DNA from: Bradyrhizobium sp. CCH5-F6
GTDB taxonomy: Bacteria > Pseudomonadota > Alphaproteobacteria > Rhizobiales > Xanthobacteraceae
Assembly (NCBI RefSeq): GCF_001556045.1
Contig: NZ_LSIC01000167.1
Span: 1 to 16,090, forward strand
Length of the DNA: 16,090 nt
Reading direction: 5' to 3'
The notes under the pieces were generated by a model. The model did no database searches. It saw only the letters and a program-made list of their open reading frames with translations, and was not told the origin of the DNA. Of this stretch, positions 1-7,352 are shown in pieces. Within the stretch, counting starts at the first letter, position 1, and each line of letters starts with the position of its first letter. The position numbers were made by a program, and so were the translations under genes.

Positions 1-488
1 GTATCGAGCGGCTTGCCGTCGCGCAGCAGCTCGACCTTCGCACCCGGCGCGGCGCGGCCCGCGATCACCGCCGCCTCGCCGTGATCGTCGATGCGGGCGA
101 CGTCGAAACGGGGGCCACCATCCGCAACCGCCGGCGGCGGCTTGACCGGCGCGAGATCGGCGAGCGCGGCCGTGACCTGCTTCTGGGTCTCGGCCAGCGC
201 GCCCGGCTTCGGCTCGGGTGCGGGGGCCGGCGCCGGCGACGCGACGGCGGCAAGCTTGGGCTGGTCCGGCTTGAGCGCTTCGGGTTTGGGCTCGACCCTG
301 GCTTCAGCTTTGGATTCGAGCTTGGGATCTGGCTTGTTGGGATCCACCTTGGCCTCCGGCTTGGCGGCGACGGCGGTCTTCGATCCGTCCGGCAGCAGGC
401 GGCGCAGCTCGGTCGGGCCGATCACCAGCGCGGTGCCGGCCAGCGCGAGAAGACAGAAGGCAATGAAGGCCTTGGACGCGGTGATCAT
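1..488 (-). CDS. Membrane-anchored Pro/Lys/Ala-rich protein, 5' part only (C-terminus beyond left edge)
   Basis: The minus-strand frame starts at ATG 488 and stays open to base 1, so about 162 N-terminal residues are visible. Residues 5-24 are one hydrophobic stretch (FIAFCLLALAGTALVIG), either a signal anchor or an uncleaved signal peptide. Residues about 42-105 form a low-complexity linker rich in Pro, Lys, Glu and Ala, including a PAPAPAPEPKPG run. From about residue 125 a folded segment begins (RFDVARIDDHGEAAVIAGRA, then a GAKVELLRDG turn), which resembles the start of an Ig-like beta-sandwich. Rhizobial proteins built this way often end in a LysM peptidoglycan-binding domain, but that part would lie outside the window, so LysM is a guess. 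Codon third positions are strongly G/C, as in the neighbours. The Shine-Dalgarno is weak (AAGG about 9 nt upstream). The gene is divergent from the one at 670. Confidence 0.72.
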   Translation of the reverse strand, partial: MITASKAFIAFCLLALAGTALVIGPTELRRLLPDGSKTAVAAKPEAKVDPNKPDPKLESKAEARVEPKPEALKPDQPKLAAVASPAPAPAPEPKPGALAETQKQVTAALADLAPVKPPPAVADGGPRFDVARIDDHGEAAVIAGRAAPGAKVELLRDGKPLD

Positions 489-669
489 CTGAAAGGACCT
501 TGGATGGCAAATCAGCCGAGGCCGGCAAGGTGCGCCGATTTGGCTGCGGCAGCAAGACGGTCGATGGGATGATAAGCCGCGATCCCCGGGCACCCGGGAT
601 GAACCGGCGCAACCGCGCCGGCGTCCAATCGTCGAGGCCGTATCGCGGCATGTCTCCAGGGAATTTCTC

Positions 670-1353
670 GTGGCCGTATTTCTCCGTCCCGCCTGCTGGC
701 TAGCGCTCGTCCTGACGCTGGCCGCCTCACCCGCCTCCCGCCCGCCGGCGGGCTTCACCCTTTCCGGCGATGCCGATCTCGCCTTCACCTCGCCCGATGG
801 CGCCACCAGGCTCGAGCAATATGTGAGGGAGGGCCAGGATTCCGACATCAAGTGGCAGGTCTGGGCGCGACGCGGCGAAGAGATGACCGAGCTGAAGCCC
901 GAGCAGGACTATCCGGCCGCCTTCCGCTTCACCAGCGACTCGCAATGGCTGGTGCGGATACAAAAGACCGGCTCCGGCTCCAAGGACCTCCATCTCTATC
1001 GTGCCGAGAAGGGCACCTTCGTCAGTGCGACGCAAAAGCCGCTCAGCGAGCTCGCCTGGGCCTATTTTCGCAGCCGCACGGACACGAGGAAGATGAAGCT
1101 CGACGATCACATCTCGGCCAATCTCGTGAAGGGCACGGACGAGGCCTATCGCAATCTCGGCGTTCGCTGGCCCGAGAACCGCTACCTCGTGATCTCGCTG
1201 TCGGGCGAAATGGACAAGCATCCCAGGAACGTCGCGGTGAAGGGCCTCGCCGGCTGGCGCTGCCGCTACGACCTCCAGACGGGCACCTTCGACGTGCCGG
1301 CGGAGTTCGCCAAGGCGAACGCGGAATCGCTCCGGTGGGAGATCAAGCGGTGA
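670..1353 (+). CDS. Small exported protein of unknown function
   Basis: This 227-aa ORF starts with GTG, preceded by AGGGAA about 6 nt upstream. The nearby ATG at 650 is in another frame and so is not the start. Residues 1-22 are a typical signal peptide (hydrophobic core LALVLTLAAS, then small residues). The mature part is polar and looks beta-rich, with segments such as FTLSGDADLAFTSPDG, WQVWARRGEE and WRCRYDLQTGTF. I recognise no catalytic motif, no metal-binding set and no transmembrane helix. Only two cysteines are visible, one of them in the signal peptide. The sequence TSDSQWLVRIQKTG followed by DLHLYRAEKG loosely recalls propeller-blade strands, but the protein is too short for a propeller. 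It most likely acts in the periplasm. It lies 134 bp upstream of the GGDEF-EAL gene on the same strand with no sign of coupling. I am sure of the gene and not of its role. Confidence 0.8.
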   Translation: MAVFLRPACWLALVLTLAASPASRPPAGFTLSGDADLAFTSPDGATRLEQYVREGQDSDIKWQVWARRGEEMTELKPEQDYPAAFRFTSDSQWLVRIQKTGSGSKDLHLYRAEKGTFVSATQKPLSELAWAYFRSRTDTRKMKLDDHISANLVKGTDEAYRNLGVRWPENRYLVISLSGEMDKHPRNVAVKGLAGWRCRYDLQTGTFDVPAEFAKANAESLRWEIKR

Positions 1354-1487
1354 GTCTCGACCGCACCCGGGAGGCAGGGCTGCGGAGAACCAGCTTCCCG
1401 ATTTCGCGCGATTCATACTTTCCTAACGCTTGCTGGTAACGGGGTCTTGTCGGTTTTGCTGCATCTTGCATCCCACGGGAGGGCTGG

Positions 1488-4148
1488 ATGGGCACATCGA
1501 TCCGATGGACCGCGCGACTGCGCGCGTTGCTGCGCCGCTGGCGCGGGGCGCCGCTGACGTGGCTGATCGCCGGCGGCTTCGTGCTGATGGCCGCAACCGC
1601 CTTCGGCACCGCGCTCACGGTCGACCGCTTTCGGCAAAATGCCATCGAGAGCGGCCGCGACAGCCTGGAGAACTCCGTCCGCATGCTGGCCCGGCATTTC
1701 GACCGCCAGTTCGAGGATTTCGCGGTGCTCCAGAAGAGCATCGTCGCCGAGCTCGAAAGCCGCGGCATGGAATCCGCCGACGTGTTCCGCAGCGAGATGG
1801 GCACACTGGCCATGCACGAGGTGATGCGTGCAAAAGCCAGCGGCTGGTTCGACGTTGCCGGCGCCAATCTGTTCGATTCCAGGGGCGTGCTGATCAACTC
1901 GTCGCGGCGCTGGCCGGTCGCCGACATCTCGGTCGCCGATCGCGCCTATTTCAATCGCCTCAAGAACGATCCGGCTGCGCAGGAAGAGGTCGAGGTCGTG
2001 CAGGGCCGGCTCGGCAGCGGACCGGCGATCGTGTTCGCGCGGCGCGTCTCCGGCCCGCACGGCGAATTCTTCGGGCTGGTCTCGCGTGCGATCGCGCCCG
2101 AGCAGCTCGAATCCTTCTTTGCCTCGACCGGCCTCGGCGAGGATTCCTCGATCGCGATGCATCACCAGAACGGCCAGCTGCTCGCGCGCATTCCGCGCGT
2201 CGACGACATGATCGGGCAGAACTTCCGCAAGGGCACGCCGGAGCAGATGGCGGTGTTCGAGCGCACCTTCGTCACCACCCAGCTCGCAAGCCCGATCGAC
2301 GGCAAGGACCGCATCGTCGCCTCGCGCCTGCTCGCCGGCGAGCCGCTGGTGGTGGTTGCGACCAAGTCGCTGGATGCGACGCTGGCGACCTGGCGCACGC
2401 AGACGAAATTCTTCGTCACCGTGGCCGTGCTGTCGATCGGCCTGCTCGTGCTCACGCTCTATCTGATCTTCCGCCAGGTGACGCACCGGCTCTCGCTGGA
2501 GAAGCAGCGGCTCGACACCGCCATGAACACCATGACGCAGGGCCTGCTGATGTTCGACCAGGACGAGCGGCTGATCGTCTGCAACCGGCGCTACATCGAG
2601 ATGTATGGTCTGTCGGCCGAGGTGGTGAAGCCGGGCGTCCATTTCCGCGACGTGATCCGGCACCGCCGGGACACCGGCTCGTTCCAGGGCGACGTCGAGG
2701 CCTATTGCGATGACATCCTGAGCAATGCCGGCCGCACCCAGAGCGCCATCGTCGAGACCGCCGACGGCCGCCTGATCGAGATCAAGAACCAGCCCGGCGC
2801 CGCCGGCGGCTGGCTTGCCACCCATGACGACGTCAGCGAGCGCATCCGCGCCGACGAGCGCATCGCCCATATGGCGCATTACGACGCGCTGACCGATCTT
2901 CCCAATCGCGCGCTGCTGCGCGGACATCTGGAGCGCCGCGTCGCCGAACTCGGCCAGGGCAAGCCGTTCGCGATCCTCTACATCGACGTCGACGAATTCA
3001 AGGGCGTCAACGATTCGCTGGGCCACGAGGTCGGCGACGAATTGCTGCGCCAGGTGGCGAGCCGCTTGCGCGCCTGCGTCACCGGCAACGACATGGTCGC
3101 GCGGCTCGGCGGCGACGAATTCGCCATCGTGAAGGCCGGTACCAGCGATCCGGCCGAATTGACGGCGCTGGCGGAGAAGATCCTCGGGGCGTTGCGCGCG
3201 CCGGTGAACTGCAAGGGCCAGGAGGTCCCGACCGATGCCAGCATCGGCATCGCCATCGCGCCCGATCACGGCGACAATCTCGACGATCTGCTCAAGCGCG
3301 CCGATCTTGCGATGTATGCGGCGAAATCGGAAGGGCGCCGCACCTTCCGCGTCTTCGCACCGGAATACGACGCCAAGGCGCGGCAGCGCCGGCAGCTCGA
3401 GCTCGATTTGCGTCACGCGCTCGCGCGCGGCGAGTTCGAGGTGCACTACCAGCCGCTGGTCGACCTCGCGGCCAATGTGGTCACCGGCTGCGAGGCGCTG
3501 CTGCGCTGGCGCCACCCGGAGCGCGGCATGGTCTCGCCCGCGGACTTCATTCCCGTTGCGGAAGAGACCGGCCTGATCGGCGAGATCGGCGAGTGGGTAC
3601 TGAAGCAGGCCTGCCTCGAAGCCGCATCATGGCCCGGCCAGATTCACATCGCGGTCAACGTCTCGCCGGTCCAGTTCCGCTCGCGCACGCTGGCGCTCAA
3701 GGTCGCCGCCGCGCTCGCGGAGTCAGGGCTCGCGCCGGGACGACTCGAGCTCGAGATCACCGAGACCGTCCTGATCCGCGACGACGAGGAGGCACTGACG
3801 ATCCTCCAGCAGCTGCGCGAGCTGGGCGTGCGCATCGCGCTCGACGATTTCGGCACCGGCTACTCCTCGCTGAGCTATCTGCACCGCTTCCCCTTCGACA
3901 AGATCAAGATCGACCGCAGCTTCATCAGCGACATCGGCGAGCCCGAGGATTCCTCGCCGATCGTGCGGGCCGTGGTGCACATGGCCGCCGCCCGCCACAT
4001 GGCGACAACGGCCGAAGGCGTCGAGACCGAGGCTCAGCGCGAGGTGCTGCGCCGGTTCGGCTGCAGCCAGATGCAGGGCTGGCTGTTCAGCCCCGCGGTG
4101 CCTGCGGCGAAACTGAAGCAGCTGCTGGCAGCGCAGGCGGCAGCTTAG
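1488..4148 (+). CDS. Cache-PAS-GGDEF-EAL transmembrane cyclic-di-GMP enzyme
   Basis: The protein has 886 aa and starts at ATG after GGGAGGG with a 4-nt spacer. The order is: TM1 (about 25-45), a periplasmic Cache-like sensor (about 46-300, with a VADISVADRAYFNRLK segment typical of such domains), TM2 (about 308-329), PAS (about 342-455), GGDEF (about 462-625) and EAL (about 637-880). The cyclase signature is intact (RLGGDEF, GGDEF at 541-545), as is DVDEFKGVNDSLGHEVGDELL upstream of it. The position for an RxxD inhibitory site reads TGND, so that site is absent. The EAL domain keeps E669-A-L, NVSPVQF, EITE, DDFGTG (from 786), KIDRSF, EGVET and MQGW, so both activities look possible. Its likely role is a signal-responsive switch making or breaking cyclic-di-GMP at the inner membrane. 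It appears monocistronic. Confidence 0.95.
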   Translation: MGTSIRWTARLRALLRRWRGAPLTWLIAGGFVLMAATAFGTALTVDRFRQNAIESGRDSLENSVRMLARHFDRQFEDFAVLQKSIVAELESRGMESADVFRSEMGTLAMHEVMRAKASGWFDVAGANLFDSRGVLINSSRRWPVADISVADRAYFNRLKNDPAAQEEVEVVQGRLGSGPAIVFARRVSGPHGEFFGLVSRAIAPEQLESFFASTGLGEDSSIAMHHQNGQLLARIPRVDDMIGQNFRKGTPEQMAVFERTFVTTQLASPIDGKDRIVASRLLAGEPLVVVATKSLDATLATWRTQTKFFVTVAVLSIGLLVLTLYLIFRQVTHRLSLEKQRLDTAMNTMTQGLLMFDQDERLIVCNRRYIEMYGLSAEVVKPGVHFRDVIRHRRDTGSFQGDVEAYCDDILSNAGRTQSAIVETADGRLIEIKNQPGAAGGWLATHDDVSERIRADERIAHMAHYDALTDLPNRALLRGHLERRVAELGQGKPFAILYIDVDEFKGVNDSLGHEVGDELLRQVASRLRACVTGNDMVARLGGDEFAIVKAGTSDPAELTALAEKILGALRAPVNCKGQEVPTDASIGIAIAPDHGDNLDDLLKRADLAMYAAKSEGRRTFRVFAPEYDAKARQRRQLELDLRHALARGEFEVHYQPLVDLAANVVTGCEALLRWRHPERGMVSPADFIPVAEETGLIGEIGEWVLKQACLEAASWPGQIHIAVNVSPVQFRSRTLALKVAAALAESGLAPGRLELEITETVLIRDDEEALTILQQLRELGVRIALDDFGTGYSSLSYLHRFPFDKIKIDRSFISDIGEPEDSSPIVRAVVHMAAARHMATTAEGVETEAQREVLRRFGCSQMQGWLFSPAVPAAKLKQLLAAQAAA

Positions 4149-4160
4149 CACCGGCATCGC

Positions 4161-4298
4161 TCACGCGCCCGCGGTGACCGCCCAGAACGCGCGCCAACGA
4201 CGGCGGCCGAGCGCAGCCAGCCGCCGCCAGGACAGGCGGGGCAGGCTGGCGACCAGCGAGGTGCGGGCGAGAAGGAGATAGAAGACGATGTCGATCAC
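4161..4298 (-). CDS. Possible 45-aa hydrophobic/basic peptide downstream of the methyltransferase
   Basis: This minus-strand ORF starts with GTG and ends in TGA. Its N-terminus is hydrophobic (IDIVFYLLLARTSLVASL), followed by an Arg/Trp-rich tail (SWRRLAALGRRRWRAFWAV). Nearly all its codons end in G or C, matching real genes in this window. The start codon overlaps the stop of a 28-aa frame just upstream in a GTGA arrangement, and an AGGCGAG sits about 7 nt before the start. I recognise no family. It could be a small membrane peptide, or the degenerate end of a once longer gene. Against it, no independent evidence of translation is visible from sequence alone. Confidence 0.42.
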   Translation of the reverse strand: MIDIVFYLLLARTSLVASLPRLSWRRLAALGRRRWRAFWAVTAGA

Positions 4299-4381
4299 GG
4301 CTGTTCTCGCCTCGCGTCCGCAGTGTGCTCCCGGACTGCAATCGTGCTGATGGATCGCGCAAGGATGGGCGCGGCCGTCAT
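4295..4381 (-). CDS. Possible 28-aa mini-ORF overlapping the methyltransferase stop
   Basis: A 28-codon frame begins with ATG overlapping the methyltransferase stop codon (ATGA) and ends with TGA overlapping the next GTG (GTGA). The peptide begins MTAAPILARS and ends ARREQP. Its third-position GC content is lower than in the neighbouring 45-aa ORF, so it may serve only as a translational coupler, or may be chance. The double 4-nt overlap is the main reason for listing it. Confidence 0.25.
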   Translation of the reverse strand: MTAAPILARSISTIAVREHTADARREQP

Positions 4382-5424
4382 GGCCGCGCCTCCAGGATCA
4401 TGTTGAAGGGCGAGCCGGCAGCCTTGCCGATCTGCGAGAAGCCGCCTTGCCGCAACACCTGCGCGATACGCTTCTCGCCAGCCTGCGCCCCGAGTCCCAG
4501 ACCGACGTCCTGGCTCAGCGACGTCGGAAGACAGATGTGGGTGGAGCCCGCATAATAGACCCGCCCGACCGGATTGAGATTGTCGGCCAGACTGTCCCCC
4601 GCCGCCGGCTCCACCAGCATCAGCGTGCCGTCCTGCTTCAGCGCAGCGCGAATGTGGCGGGCTGCGCCGACGGGGTCGCCCATGTCGTGCAGCGCGTCGA
4701 ACATCGTCACGAGATCGAAGCCCGATCCTGCGAAATCCTGCGCCTTGGCAACCTCGAAACGCAGATTGCGCGCGCCGGAGATTTCGGACCGTGCGCAGTC
4801 GATCGAGGCCTCGTCGTAGTCGATGCCGATGAAATCCGAGTTCGGGAATGCTTCGGCCATCAGCCGGGTCGAATAGCCGTGACCGCAACCGACGTCCGCG
4901 ACCCTGGCACCTCGCTCCAGCTTCTCGACGACGCCGTCCAGCGCAGGCAGCCATTCGGCGATCAGATGCGCGCGATAGCCGGGCCGGAAGAAGCGGTCGA
5001 CGCCGCAGGACATGCAATTGCAATGATCGCTCCAGCGCAGGCCCTTGCCGGTCTTGAACGCCTCGGCCAGTCGCGGCTCGTCGTGGTAGACTGCCGGCAG
5101 CAGGCTGAAGCCGCCGACCATCGCCACCGGACTGTTCTCATCCGCGAATACGGCCGTCTGCTCCGGTGTCATGCAGAACGTGTCGTTCGTCGCATCAAAG
5201 CTCACGAAGCCAGAGGCCGCCTGTGACGACAGCCATTCGCGAACGTAGCGTTCGTGAGTCCCTGTTCGCTTGGCCAGCTCGGCTGACGTCATCGGGCTTT
5301 CGGCCAAAGCGCGGAATAATCCCAGTCGATCGCCGAGCACGACCAGCGCCGCATTGGAGGCAGCGCCGAGTTCGTTGACGACCAGTCCGAGCAGCTGCTC
5401 GAGCTTTCTCTCATCCAGGTTCAT
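4378..5424 (-). CDS. Winged-helix class I SAM-dependent methyltransferase with CxCxxC linker
   Basis: The protein has 348 aa. I chose the ATG at 5424 because AGGAGG stands 5 nt upstream. An in-frame ATG at 5469 would add 15 residues but has no such site. Residues about 1-90 are an N-terminal winged-helix/dimerisation domain (ALVVLGDRLGLFRALAES, then SAELAKRTGTHERYVREWL), as in Rv2258c-type methyltransferases. A linker (131-150) holds HCNCMSC followed by the family segment VDRFFRPGY. The Rossmann domain follows: motif I VADVGCGHG (175-183), acidic loop IDYDEAS (201-207), FDALHDMGDP (242-251) and VEPAAGD (271-277). It probably transfers a methyl group from SAM to a small molecule in the cytoplasm, and the substrate is unknown. 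It is divergent from a GlxA-type regulator 115 bp away, a layout that suggests control by that protein. Two mini-ORFs may follow in the same transcript. Confidence 0.9.
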   Translation of the reverse strand: MNLDERKLEQLLGLVVNELGAASNAALVVLGDRLGLFRALAESPMTSAELAKRTGTHERYVREWLSSQAASGFVSFDATNDTFCMTPEQTAVFADENSPVAMVGGFSLLPAVYHDEPRLAEAFKTGKGLRWSDHCNCMSCGVDRFFRPGYRAHLIAEWLPALDGVVEKLERGARVADVGCGHGYSTRLMAEAFPNSDFIGIDYDEASIDCARSEISGARNLRFEVAKAQDFAGSGFDLVTMFDALHDMGDPVGAARHIRAALKQDGTLMLVEPAAGDSLADNLNPVGRVYYAGSTHICLPTSLSQDVGLGLGAQAGEKRIAQVLRQGGFSQIGKAAGSPFNMILEARP

Positions 5425-5428
5425 GCCT

Positions 5429-5435
5429 TCCTCCT
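5429..5435 (-). promoter_or_regulatory. Strong Shine-Dalgarno that decides the methyltransferase start
   Basis: On the minus strand the bases AGGAGGA lie 4-5 nt before ATG 5424. This near-perfect anti-16S match supports the internal start over the ATG at 5469, which lacks a comparable site. Confidence 0.7.
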
Positions 5436-5511
5436 CGAGGCGCGGAGATGCGCCGTTGAGGTGCGACATACGGTGTCTGGACTTGCGGATGGAGAGGCAG
5501 AATAGTCAGTT

Positions 5512-5528
5512 TCGAGCCAATCGAGCCA
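5512..5528 (+). repeat. Tandem direct repeat TCGAGCCA x2 upstream of the GlxA-type gene
   Basis: TCGAGCCA occurs at 5512-5519 and again at 5521-5528, a 9-bp period, ending 11 nt before the ATG at 5540 and inside the 115-bp divergent promoter region. It could be a regulator half-site pair. AraC-type sites usually sit about two helical turns apart, so the close spacing weakens that reading. Confidence 0.3.
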
Positions 5529-5539
5529 GAGGCTGCAGA

Positions 5540-6607
5540 ATGTCACGTGGACGTGTACGCGTGAGTATTCCGGTGTTCGCCGAATGCGATCCGTCGATCA
5601 TCTACGGCGTATTCGATACGTTGTGGGGCGCGGGACGGGTGTGGGACGGCGTCAAGGGCGGCACGCCGGAGGGCCTGTTCGAACCGCGGCTGGTGGGCGC
5701 CGAGCCCGGCCCGATCAAGCTGATCACTGGCGTCAGCATCCTGCCGCAGGACCTGGCCGATCACGTTAAATCGACCGACATCGTGTTCGTGCCCAATGTG
5801 ATCGTCACGGCAGAGACGGGCACCGCCGTGCTCGATCGCCGGCTCATTGCATGGATCAGGCGGATGCACGAAGCGGGCGCGCAGATGTACGGATCCTGCG
5901 GCGGGTCTCTCGTGCTCGCCGAGGCCGGTCTGCTCGACGGCTGCGAGGCAACCACACACTGGGTCTACGAGCCGGTGTTTCGAAAGCATTTCCCCAAGAT
6001 CAAGCTCCGCATGGAGCGCGTCCTGGTGCAGAACGGCCCGGGACACAATCTCGTCTGCGGAGGCGGCGCATCGTCCTGGCAGGATCTCGCGCTGCTGATC
6101 GTCGCGAAATATGGCGGGACGGAAGAGGCGATCCGTATCTCGAAGCTCTTTCTCTACCAGTGGCATCGCGACGGCCAGTTGCCGTTCGCCTCGATGGTGC
6201 AGAACGTGGATCACGGCGACGGCGTGGTCAGGAAGTGCCAGGACTACATCGCGCAGAACTATCAGCGGCAGGACCTCATTGCGGCGCTGGTGCATCACTC
6301 CGGATTGCCGAAGCGCTCATTCGATCGCCGCTTCCGCGCGGCGACCGGCTATTCTCCGCTCGCTTATGTGCAGACGCTGCGCATCGAGGAGGCCAAGCAA
6401 CTGCTCGAGACGACGGAAACGGCCATCGAGGATATCTGCCGCGAGGTCGGCTACGAGGATGTGGCGTCGTTCCGCCGCTTGTTTCGAAAGCAGGCCGGCG
6501 TGTCACCGAAGGACTACCGGCGCAAGTTTCAGCTTCCCGACTACGTCACGGAATCCCGGTCCCCGGCCGCCGCCACATCGGTCAGGCCGCGGCGGGCGGC
6601 CGGCTGA
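5540..6607 (+). CDS. GlxA family transcriptional regulator (DJ-1/PfpI-like domain plus AraC HTH)
   Basis: The protein has 355 aa from ATG 5540, with AGAGGC about 6 nt upstream. In-frame alternatives are ATG 5489 and GTG 5561. Residues about 6-200 form a class I glutamine amidotransferase/DJ-1-like domain. It has the nucleophile-elbow-type segment GSCGGSLVLAEAGLLDG (C120) and the family-typical ATTHWVYEP. Residues about 228-330 form an AraC double helix-turn-helix, with HHSGLPKRSFDRRFRAATG and the signature-like EVGYEDVASFRRLFRKQAG ending at 320. GlxA-type proteins are cytoplasmic DNA-binding regulators whose DJ-1 domain probably senses a small molecule rather than acting as an enzyme. It is divergent from the methyltransferase gene, which is its most likely target. 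The last 20 residues are a Pro/Arg/Ala-rich tail. Confidence 0.92.
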   Translation: MSRGRVRVSIPVFAECDPSIIYGVFDTLWGAGRVWDGVKGGTPEGLFEPRLVGAEPGPIKLITGVSILPQDLADHVKSTDIVFVPNVIVTAETGTAVLDRRLIAWIRRMHEAGAQMYGSCGGSLVLAEAGLLDGCEATTHWVYEPVFRKHFPKIKLRMERVLVQNGPGHNLVCGGGASSWQDLALLIVAKYGGTEEAIRISKLFLYQWHRDGQLPFASMVQNVDHGDGVVRKCQDYIAQNYQRQDLIAALVHHSGLPKRSFDRRFRAATGYSPLAYVQTLRIEEAKQLLETTETAIEDICREVGYEDVASFRRLFRKQAGVSPKDYRRKFQLPDYVTESRSPAAATSVRPRRAAG

Positions 6608-6716
6608 CGGCGGCAGGGATCACGCTGGCTGCAGGCAGTCCTGACCGCGGCGGCTCTCCGCCCTCGTCTGCTCAGGCCTCGCTAAAAAGATGATCAAACC
6701 CGCGAGATCGGGAAGC

Positions 6717-6839
6717 TCACATCGATCGCCGCGCCGCTCGCACCTCGGCGAATTCGGCGTCGGGGTGGCTGACGATGGTGGCGACCATGATGCCGCTGAT
6801 GATCAGCGACCAGGCGGTGTTCCAACAGATCCAAAACAC
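6717..6839 (-). CDS. Probable 40-aa single-helix membrane peptide
   Basis: A GTG-started ORF of 40 codons is preceded by GGGAGGG with a 6-nt spacer, one of the strongest ribosome-binding sites in the window. Residues 2-23 form a hydrophobic helix (FWICWNTAWSLIISGIMVAT), and the C-terminal half is short and charged (DAEFAEVRAARRSM). Almost every codon ends in G or C, as in the confirmed genes. I recognise no family. It would be a one-pass inner-membrane peptide. It is convergent with the GlxA-type gene and probably independent of it. Confidence 0.6.
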   Translation of the reverse strand: MFWICWNTAWSLIISGIMVATIVSHPDAEFAEVRAARRSM

Positions 6840-6932
6840 GAGCCACCCTCCCTTTGATTTCCTTCGCCCGGGGACAAGTCCACAGGCGGGACTGCCGTCC
6901 CCCGGAGCGAACCTGATCTCGGGGGCAAAGCG

Positions 6933-7109
6933 CTATTTTTGTTTGGTCGATGGCGGCGCGCGATCGGTTTGGCCGGTGTGGCGCTTTGCCACGACGTCGC
7001 CGTCGCGCTCGCCCTCCTGGGGGCGCGGCGGAGGCTTGGGCTGACCGGCTTGACCGCCATGCTTGCCGCCCATGTCGGCCTTACCTTCGAGATCGTTTTC
7101 ACGGGGCAT
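6933..7109 (-). CDS. Probable 58-aa hydrophilic, charged peptide
   Basis: The minus-strand ORF runs from ATG 7109 to a TAG stop. A stop codon lies just upstream in frame, so this start or the internal ATG at residue 13 must be used. The peptide starts MPRENDLEGKADMGGKHGGQ and continues through a PKPPPRPQEGERDGD stretch to a TDRAPPSTKQK tail. It is Gly/Pro/Lys-rich, strongly polar, lacks cysteine and is probably disordered. The codon bias (G/C third positions) resembles real genes, and the composition resembles small stress-type proteins. The Shine-Dalgarno is weak at either start. The reading frame is more convincing than the function, which I cannot name. Confidence 0.5.
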   Translation of the reverse strand: MPRENDLEGKADMGGKHGGQAGQPKPPPRPQEGERDGDVVAKRHTGQTDRAPPSTKQK

Positions 7110-7352
7110 GCCGGTTCAATGCGCTCGCACGGCATTGGTTCGCAGCGGCATCTGCCTTTTCGAACCGTATGCTTATTGGAGCGTCGCGCTTTGCAGTGCA
7201 CTGCCGCACGACGGCGGTGCACCAGCCAGCCCGGCGTCACCGATGCGATTCTGGCATCGATTGATCCCCATTGGAATTTGGTGCACCCGCGCGCCTGCCG
7301 CTATCCTCGCCGGCCAAACGGCGACACCGCGAGCCGGCGACAGGAGGAGCCC

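Noticed and set aside
1413..3515. Long open frame (about 700 codons) antisense to the GGDEF-EAL gene
   Set aside because: It is a product of high GC. The opposite strand encodes a complete, motif-rich protein, and the antisense product is His/Arg/Asp-rich with no recognisable domain.
4161..6607. Biosynthetic gene cluster around the methyltransferase
   Set aside because: Only a methyltransferase and a regulator are present. The possible cyclase is 6 kb away with unrelated genes on both strands between them.
6649..6662. GGCGG-CTCT-CCGCC hairpin after the GlxA-type gene as a terminator
   Set aside because: The stem is only 5 bp and no T-tract follows.
6803..7240. 145-codon minus-strand frame with several cysteines
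   Set aside because: Its codon bias is poor, and the neighbouring frames at 6717-6839 and 6933-7109 fit gene-like bias better.
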